This document shows positions 28,529 to 33,641 of a stretch of DNA of 33,641 nucleotides, piece after piece (positions within the stretch are counted from its first letter, which is position 1; each line of letters begins with the position of its first letter). Below the pieces are notes generated by a model. The model made no database searches, was not told the origin of the DNA, and worked only from the letters and a program-made list of their open reading frames with translations. A program made the position numbers and the translations under genes. Origin of the DNA: a virus; the IMG/VR virus record IMGVR_UViG_3300042362_000069, positions 1 through 33,641 of that record. One strand, 5' to 3'.

Positions 28529-29761
28529 CTAGCCCAAGCCCTTCGTGACATCATCCAACTCCGAACCAACGAAACTTGATGTCAACCCCCATGTGGCTGT
28601 GCTGGTAGAAGCGTTGGCTGTGCCGTTCCAAGCCTGTTCGGTGAGTGTGTAACCCGTGTACGGCTCGGCATAAGTACCGTCAAAATAAGGTAGTAGGCTC
28701 GAGGTTTGTTCTACAAGTACAGCGTCGCAATATACTTGATCGCCTATGGCCCCAGTATTTGCGTTTCCTAATCTAATTTCCAAAAAATTGGAATTTGCGT
28801 TAGTAAGCGTGCAGGTGCTGCTTGCCTGTGTCCATGTTGTTGGGTTTGTTATTGCGGTACCAGTAAGGAAACTTTCCACGGTTGTGGTGCTTGTTGATGT
28901 TTGGTATGTGAAAAAAACAACCCGCCAGTTTCTTGTACCGACAAGATTTTTGAAATACGCTGACGCTGTAAAAGTTTGACCTTGAGCACAAGGAATACGG
29001 TAAGTGGCGTTGTTAAGAAACTCGGCGCCACCGTTTAATCCCGACGTAGCGTTGCACGTCAACAACAATGAACCTGTGCCAATGTAAGCATCAGCAGTTG
29101 ACGCTGCGACCGTGTAGTTGACGTTTGTGTTTGTCCAACCCGTAATACCAGTTTCAAAATTAGGGTTAACTACAAGGTTGGTGCGTGTCGTTGTAGTTGT
29201 GTAACCACCAACAATGAAGTAGGTGTAAATACGGGCAGGGTTCGGGTACAGGGTGACGATATGACGGTCAGGGCTGATGTCATGGCTAATCCCTTCCAAA
29301 GCCATGAGCTGTGTCACCGTTGATGGGGTGCTGTTCGGGAACGATTTAGTTACCGAAACCTGCGACCCGATATCAAGACTGTTAATCGTGGTGCGTTGCG
29401 CGTCAGTCAACCCATTCATAATGATTTGAATGTTCCCGAACCAGAACGCTGGTGCGGAACGGATCAGATACTCTGCAAGCAACGCAGCATCCTCAAGCGT
29501 TGCTAGAAGAGTAATAACGACAGGTGTTTCCTGTACACCATATTCGGCTACCGATTCAGAAACTATCCCCTGCGCATACTCGATAGTTGTCGCAAGGGTA
29601 CCAGTCGTTGGTGCAGGTGGGGCGATACCGACGTTCACCACGTTCACCACCGAAGGGTTTAGAGGGGTGAAGTCGTTAGGCCGTGAAGCCGAAGGTGCAA
29701 CAAAAGAATCTTCAAGTGTTCCCGCTGCACCAATAGTTTGATTAGTTACCGCAAAAGGCAT
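28529..29761 (-). CDS. Minor tail protein: second part of the hub plus carbohydrate-binding-like domain
   Basis: ATG 29761 (410 residues) forms TAATG with the previous stop. Residues about 45-180 look like the C-terminal half of a siphoviral tail hub: VAEYGVQETPVVI, LLAEYLIRSAPAF, then LDIGSQVSVTKSFPNSTPS and EGISHDISPDRHIVTLY. From about 195 comes a module NLVVNPNFETGITGWTNTNV ... GTGSLLLTCNA typical of CBM4/9-like sugar-binding domains. After it a short end follows. So this protein joins a hub piece to a glycan-binding module. In many actinobacteriophages the hub is one polypeptide with the gene before it. Confidence 0.8.
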   Translation of the reverse strand: MPFAVTNQTIGAAGTLEDSFVAPSASRPNDFTPLNPSVVNVVNVGIAPPAPTTGTLATTIEYAQGIVSESVAEYGVQETPVVITLLATLEDAALLAEYLIRSAPAFWFGNIQIIMNGLTDAQRTTINSLDIGSQVSVTKSFPNSTPSTVTQLMALEGISHDISPDRHIVTLYPNPARIYTYFIVGGYTTTTTRTNLVVNPNFETGITGWTNTNVNYTVAASTADAYIGTGSLLLTCNATSGLNGGAEFLNNATYRIPCAQGQTFTASAYFKNLVGTRNWRVVFFTYQTSTSTTTVESFLTGTAITNPTTWTQASSTCTLTNANSNFLEIRLGNANTGAIGDQVYCDAVLVEQTSSLLPYFDGTYAEPYTGYTLTEQAWNGTANASTSTATWGLTSSFVGSELDDVTKGLG

Positions 29762-30561
29762 TAGTTGCTCACAATATCAAACGTCGTGTAAGGGATAGCA
29801 GTACCACCAGTATCAGACAGGTAGCCTTCGATGGCTTCCAGTTCACCTGTGAGGCGACGGTCAAAGTTGAACCGACCTGAACCGTCAACCCAAACCCTTC
29901 CCTGCTCAGAGTTGTTGATACGCATAATGTATTCCAACACCGAAGTACTTTCATCCACAGGTGCATTACCAAGGTTCGCTAAACCAGTTTCCAAAACACG
30001 TTGACCTGGCCTAGAGAACGCACCAGCGTTCGACAGAACGGTGTTGATACGGGTATCAGACCGTTCTGGTGTTGCTGTAAAGAACGCGGTTTTAGAATTG
30101 TTCAATGTGAACAGCTCATCAGAACAGTTGACGGTCACAACTGACCTGTTCGGGTTTTCAATCTTCTGGTCATATTGGGTGATAACACCAGTAAACAAAT
30201 ATGTTCCGTTACGGCTGATCCGAACACCAGAGTTCAACTCAAACCCCAACCGTCCCTTAGTGGTGTTCCAATATGGTGAACCCTCATTTACCATGCTGAA
30301 CTTGTAATCCAAATCCTCAATCTGCAACACCGCAGTCGAAGACTGACCGGTAGGGTCACGGAACCTGTTCTGGCGACCACGATTGATTGACACCTGTTTC
30401 ACATAAGAGGTCACATCCTGCCAGTCAGTAGTACCTTCCAAGACATACACCGTTTGGTCAAGAACACCAGACACAGCGTTATCCAAAATAAACGCATTGG
30501 TTGACGCACCATAATCCATCTCCACCGTATAGGTGCCACAGTTAGGAATCGTGACAGGCAT
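29761..30561 (-). CDS. Minor tail protein: first part of the tail hub
   Basis: ATG 30561, 266 residues. The pattern VKQVSINRGRQNRFRDPTGQ, then STAVLQIEDLDYKFSMVNEG and FTGVITQYDQKIENPNRS matches the N-terminal half of hub/minor tail proteins that cap the tape measure end (gp27-like fold). It ends AIPYTTFDIVSN, exactly where one-piece hubs continue into the strand found in the next gene. The stop overlaps that gene's ATG. The two products may assemble as a split hub. Confidence 0.78.
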   Translation of the reverse strand: MPVTIPNCGTYTVEMDYGASTNAFILDNAVSGVLDQTVYVLEGTTDWQDVTSYVKQVSINRGRQNRFRDPTGQSSTAVLQIEDLDYKFSMVNEGSPYWNTTKGRLGFELNSGVRISRNGTYLFTGVITQYDQKIENPNRSVVTVNCSDELFTLNNSKTAFFTATPERSDTRINTVLSNAGAFSRPGQRVLETGLANLGNAPVDESTSVLEYIMRINNSEQGRVWVDGSGRFNFDRRLTGELEAIEGYLSDTGGTAIPYTTFDIVSN

Positions 30562-30565
30562 CTGG

Positions 30566-32569
30566 TCACTTACCAGTCGTTACAGGAATCTTGCCCACAG
30601 AACGATTGTATTGTTGCAACGCCTCAACGACCTTCTGAGGCAAACCCTGCTCCGCAATCGCAGCATTGATATTGATTGCATACGTATCCCCAGAACGAGT
30701 CTGAAACCCAACACCACCAGCCGTCGCAGCAGGCTGACCCACCATCCCAGCCATCGGATTAGCCATCCCACCCAACACCTTCGGATACTTCAAAATCAAA
30801 TCAGCTGTGGCCTGCAATGACTTATTGAACTCATCCTGCGCATCCTTAGTGCTAGTGACCGCCTCCTCCCAAGCCTCAAACGCTGACACCTGGTCATTGA
30901 ACGCATCAGTCACACCAGCCAACGCCTCATCGTAAAGAATCGAACCAACCGTTGCACCAAACACAGTTTCATTCAACAACTTCTGCTGGTCATTCAACTC
31001 CCTCGTCGAATCAATCTGCGAATCAATAGCATCCGTCACCGACAACTTCGCCTCAGCCAGATTCAGCTCTGCGCGACGAACATCAATCGCAGACGACAAA
31101 GGATCGCTACGAACGTCAGCCAAATTCTTTTCAGCATCAGCCACCGAATAAATAGCTTCCTCAACCGCATACGTCGCCCGCTCCTGACCACGCTGAGCCT
31201 TAGCCAACTCAGCCTGCGCCGCCAACGCCTCCGGCGAACCAGCACCAAACCCACGCTCAATCTGAGCCAACTTCGCCTTAGCGTTAGCCAACCTCGTATT
31301 CGCATCAGTCAACGAAGACAACGCCCCCGACTCAGACTTCCCAGCCTTCGTCAACCTGTCCTGCAAACGCTCAGACACCCCAAGACTCTTGTTGTATTCA
31401 TCCAACTTTTCGGTAACAGTTTTCAACACCTTCTTAACCTTGCCCAAACCAGAAGTGTCATCAGCCAGTTCCTCAATAGAACCTTTCAAACCTTGTTGCG
31501 CTCGAATCGCTGACGGAATACCACGCACCGCATAGTTGTCAATACCTACTGCGAGTGCGTCAAAGGTTTTTTCAAGTTTGTCAATGTCAATAAAATCTGA
31601 GTTGAAAAGTGCTTTGCCATACAATTGAAGTTTTTTAATCGGATTTAATTCAGCCGCAGCTTGTATGAAATATCCAGCTCTTGCAGCAAGGTTTATGACC
31701 TCAGCAAGTGAAAGAGCAATTACTTTGAATGCTTTAGCAACAGCAGGCCCAGCGTTGCCAGATTCAAAAATAAGTTGCTGAAGACCAGCAACCAAACCTT
31801 TTTCACCAATAACTGTGGTTATCCGTTGAATCGCTGGAGCAACATTGTCTACCAAAAACTTTGACAACTTTTGTAGATATGGCAATAATGCTGCACCAAT
31901 AGTTTCAACAATCTCCCCGAACTGTCCACGCAAAATCTTTAACTGCCCACCAAACGTGTTGGCTTGCGCAGCCGCAGCACCACCGAACTGGTCATTCAAC
32001 AACCCAAGTACCTTTTCAAAGTCTTTAGACTTCTTTGTTGCATCATCGAGCGGAATACCCAGCCTTGATAGCGCTGTGAACTGTCCCTGGCTGGCACGGG
32101 CTAGAGCGGTGGTCACGCTGCTTAGGTCTTTTCCCGTGGATGCTGATATGTCTTGCGCAGTATTTAACAATGATTGCGCTTGAGTGAGGTCACCTGTGGC
32201 ACGAACCAACAAACCCAGCGACGAACGAAGCTCTGTGTCCGACGTTCCGGTGCGGAGCTGTGTCACCGACACATACCGTTCAGCGGATTGAGTCAACGCC
32301 TCATTAGCACCAAAGGTTTTCTCCAACTGACGCTGCAACTCAACTTGTGACTTCTGGTCTTCCATCGCAGCCTTCACCGCAGAGGTCAATCCCGCAGCGA
32401 TACCAGCGAACGCAGCACCACCAGCAATCGCCAACTGACCGAAACCAGGTATCGCATTACCAACCGACTTCTGTAAACCTTTCAGGCCACCAGATATACC
32501 TTTGAAGCCTGCTGTTGCCTTAGCGGTATCAGAAATAAATTTAACAACGAACGTCCGCTCACCAGCCAT
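30566..32569 (-). CDS. Tail tape measure protein
   Basis: ATG 32569, 667 residues. The N-terminus (VVKFISDTAKATAGFKGISG) leads to a hydrophobic segment (about 43-68, LAIAGGAAFAGIAAGL) and long helical stretches (LLVRATGDLTQAQSLLNTAQ, SSVTTALARASQGQFTALSR). The coiled-coil C-terminal half has many A/E/K heptads. The TALARASQGQFTALSRLGI segment is common in tape measures. Length suggests a tail of roughly 100 nm. The DNA for the middle (about 31540-31900) is much richer in A+T than the flanks. Confidence 0.92.
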   Translation of the reverse strand: MAGERTFVVKFISDTAKATAGFKGISGGLKGLQKSVGNAIPGFGQLAIAGGAAFAGIAAGLTSAVKAAMEDQKSQVELQRQLEKTFGANEALTQSAERYVSVTQLRTGTSDTELRSSLGLLVRATGDLTQAQSLLNTAQDISASTGKDLSSVTTALARASQGQFTALSRLGIPLDDATKKSKDFEKVLGLLNDQFGGAAAAQANTFGGQLKILRGQFGEIVETIGAALLPYLQKLSKFLVDNVAPAIQRITTVIGEKGLVAGLQQLIFESGNAGPAVAKAFKVIALSLAEVINLAARAGYFIQAAAELNPIKKLQLYGKALFNSDFIDIDKLEKTFDALAVGIDNYAVRGIPSAIRAQQGLKGSIEELADDTSGLGKVKKVLKTVTEKLDEYNKSLGVSERLQDRLTKAGKSESGALSSLTDANTRLANAKAKLAQIERGFGAGSPEALAAQAELAKAQRGQERATYAVEEAIYSVADAEKNLADVRSDPLSSAIDVRRAELNLAEAKLSVTDAIDSQIDSTRELNDQQKLLNETVFGATVGSILYDEALAGVTDAFNDQVSAFEAWEEAVTSTKDAQDEFNKSLQATADLILKYPKVLGGMANPMAGMVGQPAATAGGVGFQTRSGDTYAININAAIAEQGLPQKVVEALQQYNRSVGKIPVTTGK

Positions 32570-32578
32570 GCGACGATT

Positions 32579-33289
32579 CTACTCAATAACAGACAACCCA
32601 TTTCGCAAAGCAACAAACTCATCCAGCATCGCAGAATATAAAGCCTTACCTGTGAGGCCATCCCAACGGGAAATATCTACAGGCGCATTCCACCAAGCCT
32701 CATCCAACACCTCTGCATCAGCACGACGCTGACGTGGCTGACGGGTTTGACGTGCGCGTGGTGACACAGGATTCGAAGCAACCTGCACATCAAGCGTGAA
32801 CGAAGAATCCAACAACTCGCCATGACCCTCATGGAACTCAAACGGCTGATCCGGTGCATGCTGTGGCAGATAGAAAATACGTGCAGGGTCTTTAGTCTGT
32901 GGGTCACCAACCAAACCGATACGGTCATGCAGCTCCTGCCACACCACACGCCACAACGACGCAGGCACCTTCTCCGCTAATGGCAAAACAAGGTGATAGT
33001 GAGGGTCATCCAAACGATGCGAATACGTGGAATAAGCAAACCATTCCAACCCATCCAATCTTGCCTCATCAAACGCTTCACCGTCCATGTCAATCACCAA
33101 CGCTTCAACGAACCTGACATTACGGTTCCCTCTAGTAGTGCCAGCGTCATACTCAACAGGCGACCACAACGCCCCAGAAGCCTTCTCAGCGTTCTCCTCA
33201 TGGAACGCCAACAAACCCCTCAACTCGTCCCAAGACGAAGCCAACGGCTTCGGATAAACCGACTTCACATTCTTAAACAAAACAGCCAT
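32579..33289 (-). CDS. Primase/Rep-like (AEP-type) protein inside the tail operon
   Basis: ATG 33289 (236 residues) has GGAGGGG and its own promoter just upstream. Residues 1-150 contain ALVIDMDGEAFDEARLDGLE (a DxD pair), then YSTYSHRLDDPHYHLVLPL, LWRVVWQELHDRIG, and DPQTKDPARIFYLPQHAP. This order resembles the catalytic part of small archaeo-eukaryotic-type primases and replication initiators. The C-terminal part is basic (RARQTRQPRQRRADAE) and then helical. It lies between gp10 and the tape measure, where no replication gene is expected. Alternative: a structural or regulatory protein derived from such a domain. Confidence 0.6.
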   Translation of the reverse strand: MAVLFKNVKSVYPKPLASSWDELRGLLAFHEENAEKASGALWSPVEYDAGTTRGNRNVRFVEALVIDMDGEAFDEARLDGLEWFAYSTYSHRLDDPHYHLVLPLAEKVPASLWRVVWQELHDRIGLVGDPQTKDPARIFYLPQHAPDQPFEFHEGHGELLDSSFTLDVQVASNPVSPRARQTRQPRQRRADAEVLDEAWWNAPVDISRWDGLTGKALYSAMLDEFVALRNGLSVIE

Positions 33290-33305
33290 AACCCCTCCTA
33301 CCTAG

Positions 33306-33333
33306 AGGGTACAGGAAACCAGCCCGATGTCAA
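33306..33333 (-). promoter_or_regulatory. Promoter candidate in front of the primase-like gene
   Basis: Minus-strand TTGACA (33328-33333), 16-base spacer, TACCCT (33306-33311). The -35 is perfect and the -10 fits TAnnnT. The 11-mer GCTTGACATCG is shared with the promoter at 22838-22865. The -35 overlaps the end of the gp10 gene and the predicted start lies very near the ribosome site. Confidence 0.6.
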
Positions 33334-33641
33334 GCCTTATCTTTCAGGGTGTTCAACACCTTCTGAATAGCGTCCAAATACTCCCTAGCAATATTGCCCT
33401 TTTCCTTACGAACAGTCTGCCAAAAGAAATAACCAGACCGTCCACGATGACGCAAAAACTGCTGGGTACGAGGCCTAGCCTGACCACCGAACTCAGCACC
33501 AAAGAACACGTCACCCCTGGTGACCTTCCGTTTACGCTTACGGTTCGGGTTCGATTTAGAAACAAACGCAGACTTCTCACTCAACTTGATGGTAGGAATA
33601 CGGTCACGCCTAGCTCGCATCCCCTTCATAACCTCAGTTGC
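33330..33641 (-). CDS. HK97 gp10-like protein, 3' part (continues at left end of window)
   Basis: This part encodes the basic middle (NRKRKRK, then GDVFFGAEFGGQARPRTQQF) and the end SGYFFWQTVRKEKGNIAREY to the stop at 33330. Bases 33422-33641 duplicate the window start, so only 33330-33421 are new sequence. It is one gene with the left-end fragment, 172 residues in all, once the circle is closed. Confidence 0.8.
   Translation of the reverse strand, partial: ATEVMKGMRARRDRIPTIKLSEKSAFVSKSNPNRKRKRKVTRGDVFFGAEFGGQARPRTQQFLRHRGRSGYFFWQTVRKEKGNIAREYLDAIQKVLNTLKDKA
33422..33641. repeat. Terminal overlap, right copy
   Basis: Same 220 bases as 1-220, with G at 33549 in place of A at 128. The single difference may be a population variant, as both versions keep the reading frame of gp10 open. 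Confidence 0.95.

Overview
The window is an essentially complete, circularly permuted genome of a tailed phage with siphovirus-type genes, about 33.4 kb long. Bases 1-220 are repeated at 33422-33641 with one mismatch, so the two ends overlap. Closing the circle restores one gene (a HK97 gp10-like protein) that the window cuts in two. Every gene I can support lies on the minus strand, so the genome reads from high to low coordinates. The host is probably an actinobacterium: the phage carries a WhiB-type iron-sulfur regulator, and its two best promoter candidates fit the actinobacterial TTGACA-N16-TAnnnT form. I see no integrase, excisionase or repressor, no tRNA gene and no CRISPR array.

Layout in transcription order. 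(1) Early/replication module, about 24.7-14.8 kb: small phage proteins, a secreted lysozyme-like enzyme, WhiB, a resolvase-like nuclease, then a consensus promoter (22838-22865) in front of a Cas4/RecB-like nuclease, an SSB-like protein, a train of ten very small genes mostly joined by ATGA overlaps, a cytosine-5 methyltransferase, a helix-turn-helix protein, a primase-polymerase/helicase and an HNH nuclease. An iteron-like repeat cluster lies inside the primase gene, and strand composition changes nearby. (2) Packaging and head, 14.7-5.1 kb: ParB-methyltransferase, TerS, TerL, a small membrane protein, portal, fibre-like proteins, a long composite prohead protease, major capsid protein, then a Rho-independent terminator. 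(3) Glycosyltransferase block, 5.0-2.4 kb: GT-B, GT-A and DUF115-like enzymes between capsid and connector genes. (4) Connector and tail, 2.4 kb through the circular junction to 27 kb: adaptor, terminator, tube, a tail-assembly chaperone with a -1 frameshift, gp10, a primase-like gene with its own promoter, tape measure, a tail hub split in two at a TAATG junction, and receptor-binding proteins. (5) Lysis and late small genes, 26.9-24.7 kb: two holin-like membrane proteins, a VanY-type peptidase, a small HTH protein and a metallophosphoesterase.

Most likely the replication genes make concatemers from an origin near 15.2-15.4 kb, the HNH/TerS/TerL set packages them, the protease matures the HK97-type head, and the glycosyltransferases modify either the virion or host surface glycans. 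The least ordinary signals are the in-gene iterons with the nearby skew switch, the second primase-like gene inside the tail operon, the composite protease, the glycosyltransferase triplet, and the overlapping micro-gene train with a 20-residue membrane peptide.
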